Origin: Arthrobacter sp. MYb227
Lineage (GTDB): Bacteria; Actinomycetota; Actinomycetes; Actinomycetales; Micrococcaceae
Direction: 5' to 3'
DNA length: 64,000 nucleotides
Assembly (NCBI RefSeq): GCF_002975435.1
Contig: NZ_PCPT01000007.1
Location: 111,129 to 175,128 of the forward strand
Numbering within the stretch: the stretch's first letter is position 1; each line of letters begins with the position of its first letter. Of this stretch, positions 54,569 to 62,212 are shown in pieces. The notes below the pieces were generated by a model. It saw nothing but the letters and a program-made list of their open reading frames with translations. It was not told where the DNA came from and made no database searches. The position numbers were made by a program, and so were the translations under genes.

Positions 54569-55147
54569 GTGAGCGTCATTTACAGAACAACAATGGATCC
54601 GACCAAGGGTGAGCTGCTTGCCGCCTGGATGCCCAAACAGTCGTGGTTTGAGGGCGAATCGACGCTTTCACTTCGAGTAGTTGGTGGCTTCAGGCTCGAT
54701 GACCCCGCGGATGAGGTGGGTATGGAAATGATCCTGGTCCTCGATGAAACACCCCAAACTCCGGTGCTTTATCACGTGCCGCTGAGCTACCGTGGTGCCG
54801 AACTTGAAGGCGCCGCAGAATCCTTGCTGGGCACCAGCGCCCATGGGATCCTGGGGACCCGGTGGATCTACGATGCGGCAGTAGACCCGGTCTGGCAAGC
54901 CCAAGTCAAGGCGCTGATTGCCGGAGAAGTCACGGCACAACACCAGAACGATTCACATGTGCTTGATCATTCGATCACCGTGAGCATGAATCAAGGGACA
55001 CCGACTCAGGATGAACCCATTGCCTCGATAATTCGTCGTCCCGTGGCCGGTGGAAAAGGATCGGCACACGCCCGGGCCTGGGTTAGTGCTCCACTAAGCC
55101 ACGCGGAAAACAGTGCCGATTTCGGGGCAGTTATCGAACTTCTCTGA
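54569..55147 (+). CDS. maltokinase N-terminal-cap-like domain protein
   Basis: A 192-residue protein starting with GTG, with AAGGAGA seven bases upstream. The opening VIYRTTMDPTKGELLAAWMPKQSWF, then GGFRLDDPADEVGMEM, VLYHVPLSYRGAELEGA and HGILGTRWIYDAAVDP match the N-terminal cap domain that precedes the kinase part of actinobacterial maltokinases. Here the kinase half is missing, so it is a stand-alone cap. It has no membrane segment. Such stand-alone proteins have no established function as far as I know. It sits alone before gatCAB. Confidence 0.82.
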   Translation: MSVIYRTTMDPTKGELLAAWMPKQSWFEGESTLSLRVVGGFRLDDPADEVGMEMILVLDETPQTPVLYHVPLSYRGAELEGAAESLLGTSAHGILGTRWIYDAAVDPVWQAQVKALIAGEVTAQHQNDSHVLDHSITVSMNQGTPTQDEPIASIIRRPVAGGKGSAHARAWVSAPLSHAENSADFGAVIELL

Positions 55148-55158
55148 CGGTAAATCTT

Positions 55159-55261
55159 GTGTGGGCGCCAAGCATGCTGGCCGAGCGTCTAACGCACGTT
55201 GGTGCCCACACGTCTTGGAATGATGGTGCACAGTTGCACCGGCTAGCCAAGGATGCACCAT
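55159..55261 (+). promoter_or_regulatory. alternative hairpins between the cap-domain gene and gatC
   Basis: GTGTGGGCGCCAA (55159-55171) pairs with TTGGTGCCCACAC (55199-55211) with one G-T pair and may end the upstream transcript. After it, GGTGCA (55225-55230) can pair with TGCACC at 55235-55240, supported by flanking CTTGG/CCAAG. Alternatively ATGGTGCA (55223-55230) can pair with TGCACCAT at 55254-55261. These are mutually exclusive, as in a switching leader. Confidence 0.4.
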
Positions 55262-55412
55262 GTGGGGGAGCGCCGAGCCCGGAGGCCGTGAGCCAAGTGG
55301 GAAATCTCCACGGGGGAAGATCACCATCGAAGGCGGTGATTCCGGGGCAAAAACGGAGGGGTGAGCGTACTAGACTAGTGGGGAAACCCATCCGCCCACT
55401 TAGGGGAGATAC

Positions 55413-55709
55413 ATGTCTGCCATCAGCCGTGAGGACGTCGCGCACTTGGCGCACCTGGCTCACATTGAGATGAGCGATGCCGAGCTGGACAAAATGACCG
55501 GTGAACTCGGTGTCATTGTTCAAGCCATCGCGTCGGTATCCGAAGCCGCATCCGCCGATGTTCCTGCAACAACCCACCCGATTGCTCTGACGAACGTCTT
55601 CCGCGAAGACGTCGTCGGTGAAACCCTCACCGCCGAAGAAGCGTTGATGAACGCGCCGGATTCCGTTGACACGCGTTTCCGTGTGCCCGCCATTTTGGAT
55701 GGAGAGTAA
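55413..55709 (+). CDS. gatC: Asp-tRNA(Asn)/Glu-tRNA(Gln) amidotransferase subunit C
   Basis: Small subunit that belts GatA and GatB together in the enzyme making Gln-tRNA(Gln) or Asn-tRNA(Asn). The 98-residue protein has the typical ISREDVAHLAHLAHIEMSD start and a C-terminal RFRVPAILDGE. AGGGGAGA lies five to ten bases upstream of the ATG. It is three bases ahead of gatA. Confidence 0.95.
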   Translation: MSAISREDVAHLAHLAHIEMSDAELDKMTGELGVIVQAIASVSEAASADVPATTHPIALTNVFREDVVGETLTAEEALMNAPDSVDTRFRVPAILDGE

Positions 55710-55712
55710 TTC

Positions 55713-57257
55713 ATGAACGAGATTATTCGTCTCTCGGCAACCGAACTTGCCGCCAAGCTGCGCGCTGGCGAAATTACCTCGGTCGCCGCAGTCCAAGCAC
55801 ACCTTGACCGCATCGCCGAAGTTGACGGCGGAGAACACGGTGTCCACGCCTTCTTGCACGTGAACACCGAAGAAGCGCTCGCCGTTGCCGCAGAGGTCGA
55901 CGCGATCCGCGCCGCCGGTGGTGCCGAAGCAGAAGCCCTGCACCCGTTCGCCGGTGTGCCAATCGCCATCAAGGACCTCATCGTCACCAAGGGCCAGCCC
56001 ACCACCGCCGCATCGAAGATGCTCGAAGGCTGGATGAGCCCGTACGACGCAACCGTGATCGAAAAGATCCGTGCCGCCAAGCTGCCAATGTTGGGCAAGA
56101 CCAACCTTGATGAGTTCGCAATGGGTTCCTCCACCGAGCACTCGGCCTACGGCGCAACCCGCAACCCGTGGGACCTAAACCGGATTCCCGGTGGTTCCGG
56201 TGGCGGCTCCGCCGCAGCAGTTGCAGCATTTGAAGCACCGCTGGCCCTGGGCACCGATACCGGTGGCTCAATCCGCCAGCCCGGTGCCGTCACCGGCACC
56301 GTCGGTGTGAAGCCAACCTACGGTGGGGTTTCGCGCTACGGCGCGATCGCCATGGCCTCCTCGCTTGACCAGATTGGCCCGGTCACCCGCACCGTGCTCG
56401 ACTCCGCCTACCTGCACGAGCTGATCGGTGGCCACGATGCCGCCGATTCAACCTCGCTGAACGAACCGGTCCCGGCGCTGATTGCTGCTGCCGAAACCGG
56501 CGCCTCCGGAGATATGACCGGGGTACGCGTGGGTGTCATCAAGGAATTGCAGGGCGAAGGCTACGAGGCCGGCGTCCAGGCACGCTTCGATGAATCCCTC
56601 GAGGCGCTGCGCGCCGCGGGTGCAGAAATCGTCGAGGTTTCCTGCCCGAACTTCAAATACGCACTGGGTGCCTACTACCTGATCTCCACCTCCGAGGTCT
56701 CCTCCAACCTGGCCAAGTTCGACGGCGTGCGCTTTGGCACCCGCGTGCTTCCCACAGAGGGTCCGCTGACCATCGAACGCGTCATGGGTGCAACCCGTGC
56801 CGCCGGCTTCGGTGAAGAGGTCAAGCGCCGCATCATCCTAGGAACCTACGCACTTTCCGCCGGCTACTACGATGCCTACTACGGCTCGGCGCAGAAGGTT
56901 CGCACGCTGATTCAGCGCGACTTCGAGGCAGCATTCGAGCATGCCGATGTGCTGATCTCCCCGACCTGCCCGACGGTTGCCTTTGAACTGGGCTCCAAGG
57001 TCGATGATCCGCTGGCCATGTACCTCAACGACATTGCCACCATCCCGGCGAACATGGCCGGAATCCCGGGCATCACCATCCCGGGCGGTCTGTCCGAAGG
57101 ACTGCCGGTCGGCATCCAGTTCCTGGCCCCGGCCCGTGAGGATGCCCGCCTGTACCGTGCCGGTGCGGCACTTGAGAAACTGTTGGAAGACAAGTGGGGT
57201 GGCCGTCTGCTGGATCAGGCTCCCGAACTGTCCGCCGCCACTGGAGGGGTTGCCTAA
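55713..57257 (+). CDS. gatA: glutamyl-tRNA(Gln) amidotransferase subunit A
   Basis: Amidase subunit that frees ammonia from glutamine and channels it to GatB. The 514-residue protein belongs to the amidase-signature family with the full Ser-cisSer-Lys triad: Lys in VPIAIKDLI, cis-Ser in [13 protein letters not shown], and the nucleophile Ser in [12 protein letters not shown]. It is the normal length. Tightly packed in gatCAB. Confidence 0.97.
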   Translation: MNEIIRLSATELAAKLRAGEITSVAAVQAHLDRIAEVDGGEHGVHAFLHVNTEEALAVAAEVDAIRAAGGAEAEALHPFAGVPIAIKDLIVTKGQPTTAASKMLEGWMSPYDATVIEKIRAAKLPMLGKTNLDEFAMGSSTEHSAYGATRNPWDLNRIPGGSGGGSAAAVAAFEAPLALGTDTGGSIRQPGAVTGTVGVKPTYGGVSRYGAIAMASSLDQIGPVTRTVLDSAYLHELIGGHDAADSTSLNEPVPALIAAAETGASGDMTGVRVGVIKELQGEGYEAGVQARFDESLEALRAAGAEIVEVSCPNFKYALGAYYLISTSEVSSNLAKFDGVRFGTRVLPTEGPLTIERVMGATRAAGFGEEVKRRIILGTYALSAGYYDAYYGSAQKVRTLIQRDFEAAFEHADVLISPTCPTVAFELGSKVDDPLAMYLNDIATIPANMAGIPGITIPGGLSEGLPVGIQFLAPAREDARLYRAGAALEKLLEDKWGGRLLDQAPELSAATGGVA

Positions 57258-57258
57258 G

Positions 57259-58773
57259 ATGACTTCACACATTGATGAACTCGTTGACTTTGATGTAGCA
57301 CTAGAAAAGTATGATCCGGTGCTCGGTTTTGAGGTTCACGTTGAACTGAATACCAAGACCAAGATGTTCTCCGCGGCCCCCAACGTGTTTGGCGATACGC
57401 CAAATACCAATGTGACCCCGGTGTGCCTGGGCCTGCCCGGCGTGCTTCCGGTGGTCAACAAGACCGCGGTTGAATACGCGATCATGATCGGTCTGGCGCT
57501 GAACTGCAAGATCGCCGAGCGTTGCGGATTCGCCCGGAAGAACTACTTCTACCCGGACACCCCGAAGAACTTCCAGACCTCGCAATACGATGATCCAATT
57601 GCCTACGACGGTTGGATCGACATCGAGCTGGAAGACGGCGAGGTCTTCCGCGTGGAGATCGAACGCGCGCACATGGAAGAAGACGCCGGCAAGCTCACCC
57701 ACATGGGTGGTTCCACCGGACGCATCCAGGGTGCCGACTACTCGCTGGTTGACTACAACCGTTCGGGTGTGCCGCTGGTCGAGATCGTTACCAAGACCAT
57801 CGAGGGCGCCGGCAAGCGTGCACCCGAGCTGGCCAAGGCCTACGTCGCGGCGATCCGCGAAATCGTCAAGGCCCTGGATGTCTCGGACGCAAAAATGGAA
57901 CGCGGCAACGTGCGTTGCGATGCAAACGTCTCACTGATGCTCAAGGGCGCCGAGAAGTTCGGCACCCGCACCGAGACCAAGAACGTGAACTCACTGCGTG
58001 CCGTCGAACACGCGGTGCGCTTCGAGATCGAGCGTCACGCGGCGGTGCTGAACTCGGGTGCTGCCATCGTGCAGGAAACCCGCCACTGGCACGAAGACAC
58101 CCGCACAACGACCTCGGGCCGCCCGAAGTCCGATGCCGATGACTACCGTTACTTCCCGGAGCCGGACCTGGTCCCGGTAGTGACGACACTCGAGTGGATC
58201 GAAGAGCTGCGTTCCCGCCTGCCCGAGCCGCCGGCCGAGCGCCGCAAGCGCCTGCAGGCCGACTGGGGTTACTCGGACGCCGAGTTCCGCGATGTGGTCA
58301 ACGCCGGAATCACCGAGCAGATCGAGGAGACCATTGCCGCGGGTACTACCGCTGCGGTGGCCCGCAAGTGGTGGATGGGCGAAATTGCTCGTCTGGCCAA
58401 CGCCGCCGACAAGGACGTTATCGACCTGGGTGTCACCCCGGCGACCATCGTTGAGCTGAACTCGCTGATCGAAGCGAAGAAGATCAACGACAAGATCGCC
58501 CGCCAGGTGCTCGAATACGTTGTTGGTGGCGAAGGAACCCCGAGCGAAATCGTTGAGAAACGCTCGCTAGCAGTGGTGAATGACGACTCGGCACTGGGCG
58601 CGGCAGTTGATGATGCGATCGCCGCGATGCCGGATGTTGTCGAGAAGATCAAGGCCGGCAAGATGGCTGCCATTGGCGCGCTCATGGGCCCGGTCATGAA
58701 GGCCACCCGCGGACAGGCCGACGCCGGCCGCGTGCGCGAATTGGTACTTGAAAAGTTGGGTCTGGCTGGCTAA
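57259..58773 (+). CDS. gatB: Asp-tRNA(Asn)/Glu-tRNA(Gln) amidotransferase subunit B
   Basis: tRNA-binding kinase/amidotransferase subunit of GatCAB. The 504-residue protein has the GatB cradle domain (GFEVHVELNTKTKMFS, CLGLPGVLPVVN, FARKNYFYPDTPKNFQ), the YRYFPEPDLVP signature, and a C-terminal helical/YqeY-like tail domain (IEAKKINDKIARQVLEYVV). The frame is open far upstream inside gatA, but ATG at 57259, one base after the gatA stop and preceded by GGAGGGG, is the start. Confidence 0.97.
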   Translation: MTSHIDELVDFDVALEKYDPVLGFEVHVELNTKTKMFSAAPNVFGDTPNTNVTPVCLGLPGVLPVVNKTAVEYAIMIGLALNCKIAERCGFARKNYFYPDTPKNFQTSQYDDPIAYDGWIDIELEDGEVFRVEIERAHMEEDAGKLTHMGGSTGRIQGADYSLVDYNRSGVPLVEIVTKTIEGAGKRAPELAKAYVAAIREIVKALDVSDAKMERGNVRCDANVSLMLKGAEKFGTRTETKNVNSLRAVEHAVRFEIERHAAVLNSGAAIVQETRHWHEDTRTTTSGRPKSDADDYRYFPEPDLVPVVTTLEWIEELRSRLPEPPAERRKRLQADWGYSDAEFRDVVNAGITEQIEETIAAGTTAAVARKWWMGEIARLANAADKDVIDLGVTPATIVELNSLIEAKKINDKIARQVLEYVVGGEGTPSEIVEKRSLAVVNDDSALGAAVDDAIAAMPDVVEKIKAGKMAAIGALMGPVMKATRGQADAGRVRELVLEKLGLAG

Positions 58774-58804
58774 CTCTTAGCCTCAAAGCTAACGCTAAAT
58801 AATA

Positions 58805-58855
58805 GTTGGGTCCCGTTCCTCATCCGCTTTGCTGGATCGAGGAGCGGGACCCCAC
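58805..58855 (+). terminator. terminator of the gatCAB operon
   Basis: GTTGGGTCCCGTTCCTC (58805-58821) pairs with GAGGAGCGGGACCCCAC (58839-58855) over 17 positions with only wobble pairs as exceptions. TGTTGTT follows. It lies 32 bases after the gatB stop. Confidence 0.8.
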
Positions 58856-58984
58856 TGTTGTTAACGTGGTTTGTGCTCGGTACGTCACCTACGTTTTGAG
58901 CGCGGAGAAGAATGATCGCGCGTAGTCGAGCGCTTCGGCCTCAGACGTATAGTACGAAAAATCCGGTGGCTTCGTAGCTATCTC

Positions 58985-59014
58985 TTGACAGGCAAGTGGA
59001 TACTTGCCTTAATT
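58985..59014 (+). promoter_or_regulatory. leaderless promoter with operator for arsR-VOC-phosphotransferase
   Basis: Consensus -35 TTGACA (58985-58990) and -10 TTAATT (59009-59014) are 18 bases apart; the GTG start at 59020 follows after five bases. The perfect inverted repeat AGGCAAGT-GGAT-ACTTGCCT (58990-59009) fills the spacer, the right place for the ArsR-type repressor. Confidence 0.6.
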
Positions 59015-59019
59015 GAAAA

Positions 59020-59325
59020 GTGGAACAGCTTCTTAAAGCAATTGCGGATCCCACCCGCGCGGCGATCCTTGACGGGTTGCTGGATCGTGACGGGCAGACA
59101 CTCTTTGAGATCTGTGCCAGATTGGCAAGCAGCGGTGCATCAGGCGCGTCGCGGCAGGCGATCTCCCAGCACCTAGCCGTGCTTGAAGGAGTCGGTCTGG
59201 TCAGCACGCAGCGCCTGGGCCGCTATAAGTTCCACTATATTGATACCTCGCCGCTGGCAGATATTCAGCGGCGCTGGCCACAGCCCACAACACCCACCGA
59301 ACATATACGAGGAGAAACTCTATGA
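59020..59325 (+). CDS. ArsR-family transcriptional regulator
   Basis: A 101-residue winged helix-turn-helix repressor: MEQLLKAIADPTRAAILDGLLDRDGQTLFEICARL, then the recognition region ASRQAISQHLAVLEGVGLVSTQRLGRYKFHYI. No metal-binding cysteine cluster (CxC or CVCDL) is present, so it is not an arsenic or cadmium sensor; it matches the class that partners with VOC or START-domain proteins. The GTG start has no ribosome binding site and fits a leaderless mRNA. It overlaps the VOC gene by four bases. Confidence 0.9.
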   Translation: MEQLLKAIADPTRAAILDGLLDRDGQTLFEICARLASSGASGASRQAISQHLAVLEGVGLVSTQRLGRYKFHYIDTSPLADIQRRWPQPTTPTEHIRGETL

Positions 59326-59723
59326 AAATCCATCTGGCAAGCATCTTCGTTGATGACCAGTACAAGGGATTGGAGTTCTACACCAGCAAGTTGGGATTTG
59401 TGAAGAAGACAGAGGTCCCGATCGGCGAATTTGCGTGGCTGACTGTCGTGTCCCCAGAAGCGCTGGACGGTGTTGAACTGGTGTTTGAGCCGGCAAACCA
59501 CCCAGCAGTTGCACCATTTAGAGACGCATTGGTCGCCGACGGAATTCCATTCACCTCGTTTGCCGTCAAAGATTTAGATGCCGAATATGAGCGCTTGGTC
59601 GGACTTGGCGTGGAATTCACCCAACCTCCCACGGTGATGGGGCCCGTCAAAACCGCCGTGTTGGATGACACCTGCGGCAACCTGATTCAGCTTGCCCAGA
59701 TGCTGGAAGATCCAAGCGCATAA
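59322..59723 (+). CDS. VOC-family (glyoxalase/bleomycin-resistance-like) protein
   Basis: A 133-residue vicinal-oxygen-chelate protein with two paired beta-alpha modules: MKIHLASIFVDDQYKGLEFYTSKLGF and FAVKDLDAEYERLVGLGVEF, ending DDTCGNLIQLAQ. Usual metal ligands are only partly present (the N-terminal His is in KIHLAS, the C-terminal Asn/Gln in GNLIQL), so catalytic activity is uncertain. Its coupling to an ArsR regulator (ATGA overlap) is a known arrangement in actinobacteria. Confidence 0.9.
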   Translation: MKIHLASIFVDDQYKGLEFYTSKLGFVKKTEVPIGEFAWLTVVSPEALDGVELVFEPANHPAVAPFRDALVADGIPFTSFAVKDLDAEYERLVGLGVEFTQPPTVMGPVKTAVLDDTCGNLIQLAQMLEDPSA

Positions 59724-59725
59724 AC

Positions 59726-60637
59726 ATGCATCAAGGGCAGGGCATTCGGCCGGAAGCGGACGTAGCGATCAATGAAGTGTTGGTGCGCCGGCTACTAGAA
59801 GCACAATATCCCGAGCTAGCCGAGTTGCCCCTGTCCTGGGTAGAGGCAGGCTGGGATAATGTGGTTTTCAGGCTCGGTGATGACCTTGCGGTGCGCTTGC
59901 CACGCCGGGTGAGCGCTCATGGATTGCTGCTCAATGAGGTACGCTGGTTGCCATTTTTGGCTCCTCGGCTGCCAGTTGCAATACCAAGTGTGAAATACCG
60001 TGGAAAGCCCGCGGAAAACTACCCCTACCATTGGGCAGTGGTGCCGTGGTTTAGCGGGCAAAGTGCCGCGTGTGTGGACGTCAAAACACGTGATGATTTG
60101 GTGCCGGAACTCGCCAGATTTTTTAGGGCATTACATGTCCCGGCACCCGCCGATGCGCCAAAAAACCCGGTCCGCGGAGTGCCACTTCAAGCGCGTAACG
60201 TTGCGTTGCTCCAACGGCTTGAACACTACGTTGGAGCAGGGAAAAATGAGCTAATTCGACTGTGGGAATACGCGCTGCAGGCCGGAGAATATGCCGGACC
60301 GCAGCTGTGGCTACATGGGGATCCGCACCCACATAACGTGATTGTTACTCCTAAAAGTGCACAGGAAAAAATACGACTTTCAGCGGTAATAGATTTTGGT
60401 GATTTAACCGCTGGGGATCCGGCAAGCGATCTGGCCTGCGGATGGCTATTTTTTAGCGATTCTGGACTTCAAGAATTCCGTCTATCTGCGGATAATGCCC
60501 TGTATGACACGGAAGTCTGGGAACGAGCGCGGGGTTGGGCGCTGAACTATGCAAGCCTGATGATCGGGCTAGAACAGAGCGATCCATTGCATGCTGTGGG
60601 TGCCCACGGCATCGAGATGTTGCTCCAAGGTGCATGA
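59726..60637 (+). CDS. aminoglycoside phosphotransferase (APH) family kinase
   Basis: A 303-residue small-molecule kinase of the APH/choline kinase fold. The catalytic loop is LHGDPHPHNVIV (Brenner-type HGDxHxxN) and the metal loop is VIDFGDLTAGDPASDLA. The N-terminal lobe shows GWDNVVFRLGDDLAVRLPRR. The substrate is unknown; many such proteins are not resistance enzymes. It starts two bases after the VOC stop, so it belongs to the arsR operon. Less GC-rich codon use than the gat genes. Confidence 0.88.
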   Translation: MHQGQGIRPEADVAINEVLVRRLLEAQYPELAELPLSWVEAGWDNVVFRLGDDLAVRLPRRVSAHGLLLNEVRWLPFLAPRLPVAIPSVKYRGKPAENYPYHWAVVPWFSGQSAACVDVKTRDDLVPELARFFRALHVPAPADAPKNPVRGVPLQARNVALLQRLEHYVGAGKNELIRLWEYALQAGEYAGPQLWLHGDPHPHNVIVTPKSAQEKIRLSAVIDFGDLTAGDPASDLACGWLFFSDSGLQEFRLSADNALYDTEVWERARGWALNYASLMIGLEQSDPLHAVGAHGIEMLLQGA

Positions 60638-60740
60638 CCCTGCGTGGTATCTTGTCGCCGGGGACTTGCATGCCCAGAAACTTCGCGTGCTTGCGTATTT
60701 TGGATGCCCAAATGCTGAGGCAGAGAACTAGAAACGGATT

Positions 60741-62000
60741 GTGAAACGCATCGTGGAATTGCTGGGGAATGAGAAGAAAACAGGGCCGCGCCCTGGGCGA
60801 GGTCATCGTGGCGATGACCTCAAGCGCTTGAACACGGCTGCGGTGATGAAACACGTATTTGATCATCCGGGGCTTTCGCGCTCGGAAGTTGCTGCGCAAT
60901 TGGGCCTGAGCGCCGCATCGGTTACCGCGATCGCCTCGACGTTGTTGGAGGCCGGGCTTTTACGCACCATGCCATCACCGTCCGGGGGGCAGGGCCGCCC
61001 ACGAGTTCCGCTGGAAGTAGATAACCAATCGACACTTGTCATGGGGATTCACCTTGGTCCGCGCACCACGGGCGTGGTGCTGATGGGTCTTGATGGGGTG
61101 GAACGGGCCTCGGTCTTGGTACCCCACCCGGGAATTGATCCGGTGGCCTCGATCGAAAAAATTGTGCTGGCCGCCGAAGCGTTACTTGCCGAACATGCGG
61201 GGGGCAAGCTGGTGCTGGGCACCGGAATTGCTACGGGCGGCATTGTTGACCGTCATGCAGCGGTCATCATCGATAATCCGGGAGCTGGATGGCAGAATGT
61301 TCACGTCTTGGACCTTTTGGCAGGACGGCTACCCGGACCGGTCATCGTGGATAATAATGCGCGCGCTGCGGCCCAATCGGAGTTGCTCTACGGCCATGGT
61401 CAGCAAAGCGATGATTTTGTGTTGATGGTGATCACCGAGGACTTGGGGGCCGTCTTAGTCGATGACGGACGGATTCGGGCCGGGTATTCGCAGACCGCCG
61501 GGCAGATTGCACACTTGCGGGTCAGTGATGAACAGGTGCCCTGTGCATGTGGGAAATTTGGGTGTTTGGCCGTGATGGCATCGGATGTTGTCTTGGCCAA
61601 GAATGCCATTGCCCGCGGTTTGAAAGGCGTTCGGCACAGTGACCACGTGCTTGAATTGGCCGAGGCTGGGAATGGGATTGCCCTTGAGGTGCTCGCAGAA
61701 CGTAATCGGTACGTGGGCCGGGTAGCAAGTCAACTCATCGACATTCATGACCCAGAACTTTTGGTGATTGCCGGGACGCCTGCCGAAACTCCTGCGGTGT
61801 TTGCCGACCTGGTCGCGGAGGTAGCGCGAAGCGCTCACGGTGGGGCAAGCGCCGCCGGCCGTGTGGTTCTTTCCTCGGACCACATTTTTTCGCTCTCTCT
61901 TTTTGCCGGATCGACGTTGGTGGATGCCGTACTTTCCGATCCGCTGGGAGTTATTGGAAATACTTGGTCGGAAGTCGAGCGAGAAGCGGTGTCCCACTAG
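60741..62000 (+). CDS. ROK-family transcriptional regulator
   Basis: A 419-residue regulator: N-terminal helix-turn-helix (about 35-80, LSRSEVAAQLGLSAASVTAIASTLL) and a ROK domain with the zinc signature VPCACGKFGCLAV and GQIAHLRV. The usual EIGH Glu is replaced (GQIAH), so sugar phosphorylation is unlikely and ligand sensing may differ. The start is GTG at 60741, with no convincing ribosome binding site. It lies just before an oligopeptide ABC operon on the same strand, which may be its target. Confidence 0.88.
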   Translation: MKRIVELLGNEKKTGPRPGRGHRGDDLKRLNTAAVMKHVFDHPGLSRSEVAAQLGLSAASVTAIASTLLEAGLLRTMPSPSGGQGRPRVPLEVDNQSTLVMGIHLGPRTTGVVLMGLDGVERASVLVPHPGIDPVASIEKIVLAAEALLAEHAGGKLVLGTGIATGGIVDRHAAVIIDNPGAGWQNVHVLDLLAGRLPGPVIVDNNARAAAQSELLYGHGQQSDDFVLMVITEDLGAVLVDDGRIRAGYSQTAGQIAHLRVSDEQVPCACGKFGCLAVMASDVVLAKNAIARGLKGVRHSDHVLELAEAGNGIALEVLAERNRYVGRVASQLIDIHDPELLVIAGTPAETPAVFADLVAEVARSAHGGASAAGRVVLSSDHIFSLSLFAGSTLVDAVLSDPLGVIGNTWSEVEREAVSH

Positions 62001-62074
62001 TTCTTTCAGCAAATTTTTCCGAGTTTTTGGGTGGAAGTTTTGTGGAGGAAGTTCCGCAATGTTCATAGTCATTT

Positions 62075-62103
62075 TTGACAGACTGCCTCACATCTGGTTT
62101 ATT
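62075..62103 (+). promoter_or_regulatory. promoter of the oligopeptide ABC operon
   Basis: Perfect -35 TTGACA (62075-62080), 17-base spacer, and -10 TTTATT (62098-62103), about 110 bases before the binding-protein start. This leaves a long leader. Confidence 0.5.
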
Positions 62104-62212
62104 TTAGAGCGTGAAATAAGTGGTGAGGTCAATCACAGCAGTTGGTTGCCTTGCTTACACCGCCGCATTTGCGTCGGGGGCACACGGGTCATTTGCACGA
62201 ATAGGGAGCGTC

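Noticed and set aside
55214..55261. T-box riboswitch before gatCAB
   Set aside because: No T-box consensus (TGGNACC-type bulge) or specifier stem could be seen; only alternative hairpins.
55131..56141. 336-residue open frame on the minus strand
   Set aside because: It lies antisense to gatC and gatA, has no recognisable domain, and arises from the GC-rich codon pattern of the real genes.
59726..60637. Aminoglycoside resistance enzyme
   Set aside because: Only the general APH kinase fold is visible. The family covers many kinases, and the operon gives no sign of aminoglycosides.
61455..62072. 205-residue open frame on the minus strand
   Set aside because: Antisense to the second ROK gene; no domain, no promoter or ribosome binding site.
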